NCBI RefSeq assembly: GCF_004519305.1
Contig: NZ_SOZA01000002.1
Span: 238,540-302,539, forward strand
From: Pseudomonas sp. RIT623
Lineage (GTDB): Bacteria > Pseudomonadota > Gammaproteobacteria > Pseudomonadales > Pseudomonadaceae
Length of the DNA: 64,000 nucleotides
Direction: 5' to 3'
The position numbers were made by a program, and so were the translations under genes. Under the pieces are notes generated by a model. The model was given only the letters and a program-made list of their open reading frames with translations, searched no databases and was not told the DNA's origin. The first letter of the stretch is position 1. Every line of letters begins with the position of its first letter. Below, piece by piece: positions 55,577 through 64,000 of this stretch.

Positions 55577-57873
55577 CCCTGGGCACCTCCGATCAGCTCC
55601 TCGACCGCATCCAGCAACGCATCGTCATGGAAGCTGGCCTTGGCCAAATAATAGTCGGCACCGGCATCCAGTCCACGACGCCGGTCTTCTTCGCGATCCT
55701 TGTAGGACACCACCATCACCGGCAACGATTGCAAGCGGTTGTCGCGCCGCACCAGGGTGACCAGCTCGATCCCGTCCATGCGCGGCATGTCGATGTCGGT
55801 GATCAACAGGTCGAAATCATCGCTGCGCAGCGCGTTCCAGCCGTCCATGCCGTCCACGGCCACCGCCACTTCGTAGCCGCGGTGGCCCAGTAGCTTGCGT
55901 TGCAGCTCGCGCACGGTGAGCGAGTCATCGACCACCAGGATGCGCTTGCGCACCGCACCCTTGGCGCCCCGCCCACCGCGCTCGATACGCTCCAGGCGGC
56001 CGGTGCTGAGCAGCTTGTCCACCGAGCGCAGCAAGTCCTCGACATCGACGATGAGCACCACCGAACCGTCGTCGAGCAAGGCCCCGGCAGAGATGTCCTG
56101 GACTTTGCCCAGGCGCGGATCCAGCGGCATCACCACCAGCACCCGCTCGCCGATCAGCCGCTCGACGGCCACCCCATAGAGCTGCTCACGCTCGCGAATC
56201 ACCACCACCCGCAGGCTCTGTTCGTCGCCCTGGGCCGCCGGCCGGTTGAGAAGCTGGCTGGCGGCCACCAGGCCGATGTGTCGCCCTTCGTGCCAGAAGT
56301 GCTGCCGCCCTTCGATCTGCACGATGGCCTCGGCCGCCACGTCGACGGTGCGCTCGATATGCGCCAGCGGGAAGGCATAGGCCTCGCCGCCCACCTCGAC
56401 GACCAGGCTGCGAACCACCGACAAGGTCAACGGCACTTCCACATGGAAGCAACATCCCTGGCCGGCCACCTGGGTCAACTCGATGGAGCCGCGCAGCTCA
56501 CGGACCATGTGCTGTACCGCGTCCAGGCCGACACCGCGCCCGGACACTTCGGTGACCGTGTCGCGCAGGCTGAATCCCGGCAGGAACAGGAATGTCAGCA
56601 GCTCGGCCTCGCTCATCTGCGCCACCGTCTCGGCCGGCGACAATGCGCGCTCGACGATACTCTCGCGCAAGCGCTGCAGATCGATGCCGGCACCGTCGTC
56701 GGACAGTTCCAGGATCAGCAGCCCGGCCTGGTGCGAGGCGCGCAGGCGCACGGTGCCCTCGCTCGGTTTGCCGGCCAGCAAGCGCTGCTCGGGCAGTTCG
56801 ATGCCATGATCGACCGCGTTGCGCAGCAGGTGTGTCAGCGGTGCCTCGAGCTTTTCCAGCACGTCACGGTCGACCTGGGTCTTCTCGCCCTCGATCAACA
56901 GGCGCACCGGCTTGTCCAGCGAGCGCCCGAGGTCGCGGACCATCCGGCTCTGGCCGGTGAGCACATCGGCGAACGGACGCATGCGACAGGCCAGCGCCGT
57001 GTCGTACAGCAGTTGCGCGCGCTGGCTGGCCTGCCAACCGAATTCGTCGAGATCGGCCGCCTGCTGCAACAGGATCTGCTGGGTTTCAGCCAGCAACTGC
57101 TGGGTCTGGGCCAGCGCTTCCAGCACCTCCGGCCCCTGCCCGCTCTCTTCCAGCTGGGCCTTCAGGCCATCGAGGCCGCGCATGCCCTGGCCATGCATGC
57201 GCTTCAGGCGCTGCAGGGTGGCCAGGTAGGGTTTCAGCCGCTGGGTCTCGACCAGCGACTTGCTCGACAGGTCCAACAGGCTGTTCAAACGGTCGGCGGT
57301 CACCCGCAATACCCGCTCTCCCCCCTCGCCACCGCGCTTGCCGGCCTTGCGGGCAGGCACGGGCTCAGCTTCGGGTTCAGGCTCCGGCGGGGCCTGGAGC
57401 GTTGGCTCGGGTTCCGGCCGCGCCGGCAAGGCAGCGGGCGGCGCGCTTGGAACGCCAGCCTGGGCGATCACCGGCACGGGCGCCGAAGGGTCGAGCAGTG
57501 CTGTCATCTGTGCCAGGAACACCGCCACGGCGGCGTCGCCACCCTGATCTCCAGGGGTCGCGATGCGCATCAACAGGTCAGTGCCCTGCAACAAGGCGTC
57601 GATATGCTCCGGGCGCAGCAGCAGGCGCCCCTCCTGGGCGGCCACCAGGCAGTCTTCCATGACGTGGGCGACGCTGACCCCGGCATCGATACCGACAATC
57701 CGCGCCGCCCCCTTGAGCGAGTGCGCCGCACGCATGCAGGCCTCGAGTTGATCGGGTTGCGCAGGGTTGCGCTCCAGCGCCATCAAGCCGGCGCTGAGCA
57801 CCTGGGTCTGGGCCTCGGCCTCCAGGCTGAACAGCTCGAGCAGCGACGCATCGCGCATTTGCTCCGGGGTCAT
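55573..57873 (-). CDS. wspE: WspE hybrid CheA histidine kinase/response regulator
   Basis: WspE (766 aa) autophosphorylates and passes phosphate to WspR and WspF. Domains: HPt with H51 in [13 protein letters not shown]; a Pro/Glu/Ala-rich linker (about 135-185); dimerisation; HATPase with N-box [17 protein letters not shown] and G boxes GAGIDLQRL and GRGVGLDAV; a CheW-like domain (about 500-625); and a C-terminal receiver with D693 in [10 protein letters not shown]. Overlaps wspD (ATGA) and wspF (ATGA). The linker proline run is typical of CheA P2 replacement. Confidence 0.95.
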   Translation of the reverse strand: MTPEQMRDASLLELFSLEAEAQTQVLSAGLMALERNPAQPDQLEACMRAAHSLKGAARIVGIDAGVSVAHVMEDCLVAAQEGRLLLRPEHIDALLQGTDLLMRIATPGDQGGDAAVAVFLAQMTALLDPSAPVPVIAQAGVPSAPPAALPARPEPEPTLQAPPEPEPEAEPVPARKAGKRGGEGGERVLRVTADRLNSLLDLSSKSLVETQRLKPYLATLQRLKRMHGQGMRGLDGLKAQLEESGQGPEVLEALAQTQQLLAETQQILLQQAADLDEFGWQASQRAQLLYDTALACRMRPFADVLTGQSRMVRDLGRSLDKPVRLLIEGEKTQVDRDVLEKLEAPLTHLLRNAVDHGIELPEQRLLAGKPSEGTVRLRASHQAGLLILELSDDGAGIDLQRLRESIVERALSPAETVAQMSEAELLTFLFLPGFSLRDTVTEVSGRGVGLDAVQHMVRELRGSIELTQVAGQGCCFHVEVPLTLSVVRSLVVEVGGEAYAFPLAHIERTVDVAAEAIVQIEGRQHFWHEGRHIGLVAASQLLNRPAAQGDEQSLRVVVIREREQLYGVAVERLIGERVLVVMPLDPRLGKVQDISAGALLDDGSVVLIVDVEDLLRSVDKLLSTGRLERIERGGRGAKGAVRKRILVVDDSLTVRELQRKLLGHRGYEVAVAVDGMDGWNALRSDDFDLLITDIDMPRMDGIELVTLVRRDNRLQSLPVMVVSYKDREEDRRRGLDAGADYYLAKASFHDDALLDAVEELIGGAQG

Positions 57874-58535
57874 GACAGGCTCCGCTTCACGGCTGACATC
57901 AGGTGTTGTTCATCCAGCACTCGCACGCTGCGCCCTCGCCACTGCAACACGGCGGCGGTGAAATGCGCCGCATCGCGGCCGTTGTCCTGGCCCGCAAGGT
58001 CGAGACGATGGATGCCGTCGATCTCGTCCACCGGCACCACCACCGGCCCGCCCTCGGCCGCCAGGATCAGCATGCGCGGCATGCTCCGCCCGGTGCGCTC
58101 CGCGCCCGCCTGCGTCGGCACGCCCAGCAGGTCGGCGAGCGACAGGCAAGGCACCAGCGCACCGCGCACATTGGCGACGCCCTGCAGCACCCGCGAACGC
58201 TGGTGCGGCAACGAGTGCACCGGCTGCGCCGGGGCGATCTCGGCCAGGCAGGCGGTGGCCAGGGCCAGCCACTCCTCGCCCAGGCGGAACAGCAGCATCG
58301 AGCGGCCGACCGCGCATTCCTCCACGATGGCCGTTTCGACCTGCTCGTCCTGGACCAGCGCATAGCGGTCCAGCAGGCGCGTGGCCGCGTCGGCATACAC
58401 CTCGCAATTGCGGCAGTGCACATGCCGCTCCAGCAACGGGCACTGCTTGTCGCCATGCACGCCGATGCGGTTCCAGCAATCATCGATGGGCTGGTCGTCA
58501 TTGGCGATCAGTTGCATATGGTATCCGCCGCTCAT
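57870..58535 (-). CDS. wspD: WspD CheW-like adaptor
   Basis: WspD (221 aa) couples the receptor array to WspE. About 70 N-terminal residues carry a cysteine-rich stretch (LLERHVHCRNCEVYADAATRLL), followed by a CheW domain: MLLFRLGEEWLALATACLAEI, QGVANVRGALVPCLSLADLLG and VVVPVDEIDGIHRL. The N-terminal CxxC part is not in chemotaxis CheW and may fold separately. It overlaps wspC and wspE by four bases each. Confidence 0.93.
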   Translation of the reverse strand: MSGGYHMQLIANDDQPIDDCWNRIGVHGDKQCPLLERHVHCRNCEVYADAATRLLDRYALVQDEQVETAIVEECAVGRSMLLFRLGEEWLALATACLAEIAPAQPVHSLPHQRSRVLQGVANVRGALVPCLSLADLLGVPTQAGAERTGRSMPRMLILAAEGGPVVVPVDEIDGIHRLDLAGQDNGRDAAHFTAAVLQWRGRSVRVLDEQHLMSAVKRSLS

Positions 58536-59779
58536 CGTTCAGACTCCCTGCCGGCCCGGGCGGCACGCTCCTGTAGGCGCCGGGCACCGGCCTCGTCCCC
58601 CTGCGCGGCCAGCAGCATGGCCAGGTGCATCAGTGCCTCGGGGTGCTGCGGCTCGAGGTAGAGCGCCTTGCGATAATGGGTGATGGCCTGCGCGGCATCG
58701 CCTTCGGTGTCACTGAGCAACCCCAGCCAGTAATAGACCTGCGCCTTGGGGGCGAACTGGCGCAGATAGCGTTCGCAGTCCGCCCTGGCCTGCTGGTTTT
58801 CACCGGCATTGGCCTGCCGGGCAATGAGGGCCAGCAACTGCGCTTCGTCTTGTGCCGGTACCGGCGCCGCTGGCGCGGCGCTCGACTTTGTGACTCGGGG
58901 CGGCAGTGCCACGACACGTGGCGGCGGCGGCGGCGCGACCGGCTGGCGCGCAACCGGCAACGGCTTGGCAGCAGGCGGAGGGGCATCATCCTGGCGCACG
59001 TAGGCGAATGACTGGGCAATCCCCAGCGGGCGCATGCCCAGGCGCGCCAGCAGGCTGCCCTCGGCGGGGCCGATGAACAGCACGCCTTGGGCGTGGATCA
59101 GGCGCTTGAGCACCTCGAACACCCTCTGCTGGGTCGGAACATCGAAGTAGATCAGCAAGTTGCGGCAGAACACGAAATCGTACAACCCTTCACGCGCCTT
59201 GAGCGCTGGGTCGAGCACATTGCCCGCCTGCAGGCTGACTTGCTGGCGCACCCGCTCATCCAGGCGATGGGTATCGCCGCTTGGGCTGAAGTGCCGCTCG
59301 CGAAAGGCCAGCTCGCTGCCGCGGAAGGAGTTGCGGCCGTACAGCGCCTGCTCGCCCTTGGCCACCGAACTGGGGCTGATATCAATGCCATCGACGCGGA
59401 AAGCGCCCGGGCTCAGGCCACCGTCGAGCAAGGCCATGGCGATCGAGTAGGGTTCCTCGCCCGTCGAGCACGGCAGGCTGAGGATGCGCAGGGGCCGTGC
59501 GCCGGCAAGTTCTGCCGCACGCTTGTGCGCCAGCCCCGCCAGCGCGGTGAAGGATTCGGGGTAACGGAAGAACCAGGTCTCCGGAACGATGACCGCCTCG
59601 ATCAGGGCCTGCTGCTCATCGCTGGACTGCTGCAAACGCAGCCAGTAGTCATCGAGATCCGCAGCCTGCACGAGCGTGCAGCGCTGGCGCAGGGCGCGCT
59701 CGACCATCGCTGTGCCGACCGACTCCACGTCCAGCCCGATACGTTCCTGCAGGAAACGGAAGAAACGTTGCTCGCTCAT
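58532..59779 (-). CDS. wspC: WspC CheR-type methyltransferase with TPR tail
   Basis: WspC (415 aa) methylates WspA and opposes WspF. The CheR N-domain (MSEQRFFRFLQERIGLDVESVG) is followed by the SAM domain with SLPCSTGEEPYSIAMALLD and FVFCRNLLIYFD. A proline-rich linker (about 280-305) leads to tetratricopeptide repeats (about 310-405: YYWLGLLSDTEGDAAQAITHYRKALYLEP, then HPEALMHLAMLLAAQGDE). TPR tails on CheR proteins aid binding to partner proteins. Overlaps wspB and wspD by ATGA. Confidence 0.95.
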   Translation of the reverse strand: MSEQRFFRFLQERIGLDVESVGTAMVERALRQRCTLVQAADLDDYWLRLQQSSDEQQALIEAVIVPETWFFRYPESFTALAGLAHKRAAELAGARPLRILSLPCSTGEEPYSIAMALLDGGLSPGAFRVDGIDISPSSVAKGEQALYGRNSFRGSELAFRERHFSPSGDTHRLDERVRQQVSLQAGNVLDPALKAREGLYDFVFCRNLLIYFDVPTQQRVFEVLKRLIHAQGVLFIGPAEGSLLARLGMRPLGIAQSFAYVRQDDAPPPAAKPLPVARQPVAPPPPPRVVALPPRVTKSSAAPAAPVPAQDEAQLLALIARQANAGENQQARADCERYLRQFAPKAQVYYWLGLLSDTEGDAAQAITHYRKALYLEPQHPEALMHLAMLLAAQGDEAGARRLQERAARAGRESER

Positions 59780-60297
59780 GCTGGCTCCTGCCCGGGCTCG
59801 ACGGGGTACAGCAGCTCACGCACCGTATCCGACAACAGGTCGTTCACCTGGATGCGCTGCAACAAACCGCGGGCGTCCTGGCGCACCGGCCCGAGGTAGC
59901 GCGCGTCGGCATTGTCCAGGCCGTATGGCTGGAATTCCTCGGGGGCACAGCGCAGCGTATCGGTGGCCTGCTCCAGGACAAGCCCCAGTTGCAGGTCAGG
60001 GCGCCGCGAGTCAGCGCGGTAGTGCACCAGTACCATCCGCGTACTGCTGCGCGACTGTGCTGGCACACCGAAGCTCAGCGCCGACAGGTCGATCACCGGT
60101 ATCAACGCGCCACGATGGGCGAGCACGCCGGCCACCCAGGCCGGCGCCTGGGCGATGGGCTTGAGGGTACGGCACGGCAGCACTTCGATTACTTCGCGCA
60201 CGTCCAGGGCAAAGCGCTGGTCGGCGATGCGAAATTGCAGGTACAGCACGCCCTTGCCGGCTGATTCGCGATCCTCGCGAGGGGACGGTTCGTTCAT
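59776..60297 (-). CDS. wspB: WspB CheW-like adaptor
   Basis: WspB (173 aa) is a single CheW domain linking WspA to WspE. Segments: YLQFRIADQRFALDVREVIEVLP, WVAGVLAHRGALIPVIDLSAL and LQLGLVLEQATDTL. It begins 5 nt after the wspA stop and overlaps wspC as ATGA. The order wspA-B-C-D-E-F-R is complete and intact here. Confidence 0.94.
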   Translation of the reverse strand: MNEPSPREDRESAGKGVLYLQFRIADQRFALDVREVIEVLPCRTLKPIAQAPAWVAGVLAHRGALIPVIDLSALSFGVPAQSRSSTRMVLVHYRADSRRPDLQLGLVLEQATDTLRCAPEEFQPYGLDNADARYLGPVRQDARGLLQRIQVNDLLSDTVRELLYPVEPGQEPA

Positions 60298-60302
60298 CGT
60301 CG

Positions 60303-61925
60303 TCAGACTTTGAACCGCGAAACACCGCCACGCAGCCCGGCGGCTACCTGGCTCAGTTCGTCGATGGCGAAACTGGCTTGGCGCAGCGATTCCACGGTCT
60401 GGGTGCTGGCGTCGCTGAGCTGGGCCAGCGCCTGGTTGATCTGCTCCGCGCCGGTGGCCTGGGCCTGCATGCCTTCGTTGACCATCAGCACCCGCGGCGC
60501 CAACGCCTGGACCTGGTGAATGATCTGGCTCAGTTGCTCACCCACCTGCTGCACCTCGAACATGCCTCGGCGCACCTCCTCGGAGAACTTGTCCATGCCC
60601 ATCACCCCGGCCGACACCGCCGACTGGATCTCGCGCACCATCTGCTCGATGTCGTAGGTGGCCACCGCGGTCTGGTCGGCCAGGCGACGTACCTCGGTGG
60701 CGACCACGGCGAAACCACGGCCATACTCGCCGGCTTTCTCCGCCTCAATGGCGGCATTGAGCGACAGCAGGTTGGTCTGGTCGGCCACCTTGACGATGGT
60801 GACCACCATCTGGGTGATGTTGCTGGCCTTCTCGTTGAGGATCGCCAGCTTGGCATTGACCAGGTCGGCGGCGCCCATCACCTGGTGCATGGTCTCCTCC
60901 ATACGCGCCAGCCCCTGCTGGCCGGAACCGGCGAGGCTCGAGGCCTGGTCGGCGGCGCTGGTGACCTCGGTCATGGTACGCACCAGGTCGCGGGAAGTCG
61001 CGGCGATTTCCCGCGAAGTGGCGCCAATTTCGGTGGTGGTGGCGGCGGTTTCGGTGGCGGTGGCCTGTTGCTGCTTGGAGGTGGCGGCGATCTCGGTGAC
61101 CGAGGTGGTCACCTGCACCGACGAACGCTGGGCCTGGGACACCAGGTTGGCCAACGACTCGGCCATCTCGTTGAAACCGCCCTCGATGGCGCCGAACTCA
61201 TCCTTGCGGTCCAGGCTCAGGCGCATGCTCAGGTCGCCCGAACGCAGGCGGTCCAAGGCATGCACGATACGCTGCATGGGCGCGGTAATCGCGCGCATCA
61301 GCAGCAGGCCACATACGCCGGCCGCCACGATCGCCAGCAGCAGCGAGACGATCATGCTGCCCTTGGCCGTGGTCACGGCACCGACGATTTCGTTGGTCGC
61401 GGCATCGGCGGACTCACGGTTGCGCTCGATCACCTCGTTCAGGTGCTGGCGCCCTTCCTTCCAGGCCGGGGTGAGCACCTCGGCGATCAGGCGCTGGGCC
61501 TCGGCATAGTTTTTTTGCTGGTAGGTGGCCAGCACCTGGTCGACGAGCTTGACGTAGGCCTCTTCCAAGCGGGTGAATTCGTCGAAGGCAGCCTGGTCAC
61601 TGGCCTCGCGAATGGTCGCCTGATAACTGGCCATGTGCTTCTTGAGTCGATCGTCGAAGCTGTCGAACAACTGCTGGTCGGCAGTGGTGAATTCGCGGTG
61701 GTTGGACAGGCCCACCAACTGCTGGCTGGTGACATAGCTGTCGACCCAGGCGCTACGGATCATCGAGCTGTAGTAGAGGCCAGGAATGCTGTCGGACCCG
61801 ACCGCCTCCTCGCTGGACTCGATCGCCACCAGCCGCGAGTAGGCGGCCACGATCATCAGCAGCATGATGGCGATGATCACGGCGAAACTTGCCAGGATCC
61901 GTTGGCGCAAGGTCCAGTTCTTCAC
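60303..61925 (-). CDS. wspA: WspA methyl-accepting surface-sensing receptor
   Basis: WspA (540 aa) senses surface contact and activates WspE. TM1 is at about 11-30; a helical periplasmic 4HB domain follows (31-188); TM2 is at about 190-212; a HAMP domain starts near 213 ([27 protein letters not shown]). The signalling tip ([30 protein letters not shown]) is intact. The C-terminus lacks the CheR/CheB-binding pentapeptide (ends [11 protein letters not shown]). It starts with GTG 61925 after GAGGG; an overlapping ATG is in another frame. First gene of the wsp operon. Confidence 0.95.
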   Translation of the reverse strand: MKNWTLRQRILASFAVIIAIMLLMIVAAYSRLVAIESSEEAVGSDSIPGLYYSSMIRSAWVDSYVTSQQLVGLSNHREFTTADQQLFDSFDDRLKKHMASYQATIREASDQAAFDEFTRLEEAYVKLVDQVLATYQQKNYAEAQRLIAEVLTPAWKEGRQHLNEVIERNRESADAATNEIVGAVTTAKGSMIVSLLLAIVAAGVCGLLLMRAITAPMQRIVHALDRLRSGDLSMRLSLDRKDEFGAIEGGFNEMAESLANLVSQAQRSSVQVTTSVTEIAATSKQQQATATETAATTTEIGATSREIAATSRDLVRTMTEVTSAADQASSLAGSGQQGLARMEETMHQVMGAADLVNAKLAILNEKASNITQMVVTIVKVADQTNLLSLNAAIEAEKAGEYGRGFAVVATEVRRLADQTAVATYDIEQMVREIQSAVSAGVMGMDKFSEEVRRGMFEVQQVGEQLSQIIHQVQALAPRVLMVNEGMQAQATGAEQINQALAQLSDASTQTVESLRQASFAIDELSQVAAGLRGGVSRFKV

Positions 61926-62053
61926 ATTCAGCCCTCAGGAATTCGATACGAGCGGGAAAAATCGCCGAAGTATAGCCCAGGCTTGTTGTGCAATCGCGGC
62001 TGAATGCTACGGGATTCAGGCGTCCCTGCCTGCTGGAATGGCCAAAAGCCGGT

Positions 62054-62737
62054 TCATTGACCCCCGGCAAGCCGGACCTGGTTCTCCAGCTCCTGGCGCA
62101 AAACCGGATCGAGGCGCAACTGACGGGCCAACTCATCGAGGTAAGCGCGCTCCATGAAGTTTTCCTGGTCGACCATCATCACGCTGGCCAGGTACATCTC
62201 GGCGGCCATCTCTGGGGTCTGCGCGGCGCGGGCCACCTCGACCGGGTCCAGTGGTTTGTTCAGCTCGGCATGCAGCCAGTGCTGCAACTCGCGATCGCTG
62301 TCCAAGCGGGTGAACTCGCCTTCGATCAACGCCCGTTCACGCTCATCGATATGGCCATCGGACTTGGCCGCCGCCACCAGCGCCCGCAATACCGCCTGGC
62401 TATGCTGCTCGGCCTGGGCCGGTGGCAGGCGGTCGAGGGTCTGAGGTTCACGATTGCCCTCGCCCTGGCGTGCCTGCCAATTGCCATAGGCCTTGTAGGC
62501 CAGCACACCAAGCGCGGCCAGGCCACCATAGGCGAGGGCCTTGCCGCCGTACTTGCGCGCTTGCTTGCTGCCCAGTAGTAGTCCCATGGCTCCGGCCGCC
62601 AGGGCGCCACCACCGGCACCGGAAAGCAGGCTGCCCAGGCCTGCCGTGCCCTTGTCACTGGTGCGCTTGCCTTGATGCTCCTGCAACAGCGACTGACCGG
62701 ATCTGAGCAATTGATCGAGCAGACCGCGAGTGTTCAT
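62054..62737 (-). CDS. TerB-like DUF533 inner-membrane protein
   Basis: A 227 aa protein with a glycine/alanine-rich N-terminal membrane part (about 30-85: LGSLLSGAGGGALAAGAMGLLLGSKQARKYGGK...LAALGVLAYKAYGNW) and a C-terminal TerB-like helical domain (VLRALVAAAKSDGHIDERERALIEGEFTRL through ELARQLRLDP) with the acidic SDGHIDERE loop. It is the DUF533/YebE family, usually of unknown role, sometimes stress-induced. The flanks (61926-62053 and 62738-62854) hold no gene, and I find no clear terminator. Confidence 0.85.
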   Translation of the reverse strand: MNTRGLLDQLLRSGQSLLQEHQGKRTSDKGTAGLGSLLSGAGGGALAAGAMGLLLGSKQARKYGGKALAYGGLAALGVLAYKAYGNWQARQGEGNREPQTLDRLPPAQAEQHSQAVLRALVAAAKSDGHIDERERALIEGEFTRLDSDRELQHWLHAELNKPLDPVEVARAAQTPEMAAEMYLASVMMVDQENFMERAYLDELARQLRLDPVLRQELENQVRLAGGQ

Positions 62738-62854
62738 CTGGCATATCTCCTGAGGGTGAGGGAATCAGGGTAGGCCCACTCGCTGAATCCTCGCTTAACG
62801 CATTTGCATCCGGATGTTGCTCCTACGCTTTCAGTCCTCCGGTCTGCCGCGGAA

Positions 62855-63961
62855 TCAGTCGCGAAGGTCCGACTCGTGGATCGGGTTGGCTCGGCTGGTG
62901 GCCCGCTGGTACTGGGCCGGCCAGGTGGCCTTGTTGCCGCCGAGGTCATCATCGGCGTGCAGCGGCCAATATGGATCGCGCAACAGTTCCCGGGCGAGGA
63001 AGATCACATCGGCCTGGCCGGTACGCAGGATATGCTCGGCCTGAGCGGGCTCGGTAATCATGCCGACAGTGCCGGTGGCGATTTCCGACTCCTTGCGTAC
63101 ACGCTCGGCAAAGCGGGTCTGGTAGCCAGGGCCGGTGGGGATCTCGGCATTGACCGAAGTACCGCCGGAGGAAACGTCGATCAGGTCGACGCCCAGGCCG
63201 CGCAGGCGGCGCGCCAGTTCGACGGTTTCGTCGGGGTTCCAGCCATCTTCCACCCAGTCGGTGGCCGACACCCGCACGAACAGCGGCAACTCCTGGGGCC
63301 ATGCCTTGCGTACCGCCTCGGTAACCTGCAGGGTCAGGCGGATGCGGTTCTCGAAACAACTGCCGTAGCTGTCGCGGCGCTGGTTGCTCAGTGGCGAGAG
63401 GAACTGATGCAGCAGGTAGCCATGGGCCGCATGGATTTCCACCACCTTGAAGCCTGCTTCCAAGGCGCGTTCGGTGGCGGCCACGAAAGCGTTGACGACC
63501 CCCTGGATCTCGTCTTGGCTCAGCTCCTGCGGTGGCGTGTGCTCGGGGTCGAAGGCGATTTTCGACGGCCCCACCGGTTGCCAGCCGCCGTCTTCGGGCT
63601 TGACGCTACCGTGCTGGCCCAGCCATGGGCGATGGGTGCTGGCCTTGCGCCCCGCATGGGCCAGCTGGATGCCGGGGACGGCGCCTTGGGCGGTGATGAA
63701 GCGGGTGATGCGTTGCAGCGGTTTGATCTGCTCGTCTTGCCACAAGCCGAGGTCTTCGGCGGTGATGCGACCGTCGGGGGTTACCGCGACGGCTTCGGTG
63801 ATCACCAGGCCAGCGCCGCCGACGGCGCGGCTGCCCAGGTGGACCAGGTGCCAGTCGTTGGCCAGGCCGTCCATGGCGGAGTACTGGCACATGGGGGATA
63901 CGGCGATACGGTTGGGCAGGGTCAATTGACGCAGGGTGTAGGGCTCAAGCAGCAGGCTCAT
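62855..63961 (-). CDS. Old yellow enzyme family NADH:flavin oxidoreductase (YqjM/XenA-class)
   Basis: A 368 aa FMN-dependent ene-reductase: TIM barrel with MSLLLEPYTLRQLTLPNRIAVSPMCQYSA at the N-terminus. C25 is the redox-tuning cysteine of the thermophilic-like (YqjM/XenA) class; H177 and H180 in EIHAAHGYLLHQFLSP bind substrate. It would reduce activated C=C bonds and possibly nitroaromatics using NAD(P)H. I chose ATG 63961 with GGGAGGT 6 nt upstream. It is not XenA itself, since the sequence differs widely from the P. putida XenA I recall; specificity unknown. Confidence 0.9.
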   Translation of the reverse strand: MSLLLEPYTLRQLTLPNRIAVSPMCQYSAMDGLANDWHLVHLGSRAVGGAGLVITEAVAVTPDGRITAEDLGLWQDEQIKPLQRITRFITAQGAVPGIQLAHAGRKASTHRPWLGQHGSVKPEDGGWQPVGPSKIAFDPEHTPPQELSQDEIQGVVNAFVAATERALEAGFKVVEIHAAHGYLLHQFLSPLSNQRRDSYGSCFENRIRLTLQVTEAVRKAWPQELPLFVRVSATDWVEDGWNPDETVELARRLRGLGVDLIDVSSGGTSVNAEIPTGPGYQTRFAERVRKESEIATGTVGMITEPAQAEHILRTGQADVIFLARELLRDPYWPLHADDDLGGNKATWPAQYQRATSRANPIHESDLRD

Positions 63962-64000
63962 GAGGGCACCTCCCAGGGACTCCAATGGTTTTTCCGGTCC

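Noticed and set aside
55900..58365. 821-codon plus-strand frame opposite wspE/wspD
   Set aside because: Shadow of a GC-rich gene; composition is dominated by Gln, His, Arg and Leu with no recognisable domain. wspE and wspD are certain on the other strand.
60378..62003. 541-codon plus-strand frame opposite wspA
   Set aside because: Gly/His/Leu-rich shadow frame; wspA has intact TM, HAMP and signalling regions on the other strand.
62855..63961. Assignment as xenA
   Set aside because: The class cysteine and histidines fit, but the sequence differs widely from the P. putida XenA I recall, so I kept only the family name.

Overview
This 64 kb window is chromosomal DNA of a fluorescent Pseudomonas, most likely from the P. 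putida group. The evidence is its high G+C content, the gene order (bamA-rseP-dxr-cdsA-uppS-frr-pyrH-tsf-rpsB, map-glnD-dapC, dapD-csdA, lysS-prfB-wspR...wspA, which I recall as the P. aeruginosa/P. putida order), and REP-type inverted repeats of the TTCGCGGGGCAAGCCCGCTCC kind. I see no prophage, insertion sequence, CRISPR array, rRNA or tRNA. The window is mostly core genome, with a few accessory genes and one unusual intergenic region.

Region 1 (1-8.2 kb, minus strand) is an envelope and translation block: bamA (partial), rseP, dxr, cdsA, uppS, frr, pyrH, tsf, rpsB. Several pairs are joined by 1-4 nt overlaps, and terminators follow rpsB and tsf. Region 2 (8.4-13.1 kb, plus) has map, glnD and dapC. 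A metzincin-like protease gene and a Na+/H+ antiporter follow, converging at 14.0 kb. Region 3 (15.9-25.2 kb) has an ArsC/YffB protein, dapD, the sulfur-transfer pair csdA-csdE facing tcdA, a GH17-GT2 membrane beta-glucan synthase, dapE overlapping rlmA, and a small unknown. dapC, dapD and dapE together supply three steps of the succinylase branch of lysine/diaminopimelate synthesis.

Region 4 (25.3-30.3 kb) has a cold-shock protein, plsB, a two-domain YbaY-like cytosolic protein next to a YbaY-like lipoprotein, and a DUF4197 protein. Region 5 (30.3-35.3 kb) is an RND efflux pair with a divergent TetR regulator and a likely shared operator. Region 6 (35.3-46.0 kb) has rsmJ, several little-known proteins, tsaB, adk, ppc, and a DUF4398 lipoprotein plus LptF-like OmpA lipoprotein behind a possible AlgU promoter. 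Region 7 (46.1-52.8 kb, minus) has a lipoprotein hydrolase, a DUF1704 (QEGLA) putative metallopeptidase, a lipoprotein, a TetR regulator, lysS, and prfB with its programmed +1 frameshift.

Region 8 (52.85-53.5 kb) is the strangest stretch: 658 bp without a gene, between prfB and wspR. It holds a 19-unit hexanucleotide array, a 138 nt element predicted to fold into a branched structure with GGA-containing hairpin loops, and a 10-unit heptanucleotide array. Region 9 (53.5-61.9 kb, minus) is the complete wspABCDEFR surface-sensing chemosensory operon, which controls cyclic-di-GMP. It is bound together by four ATGA overlaps. The window ends with a TerB-like/DUF533 membrane protein and an old-yellow-enzyme oxidoreductase.
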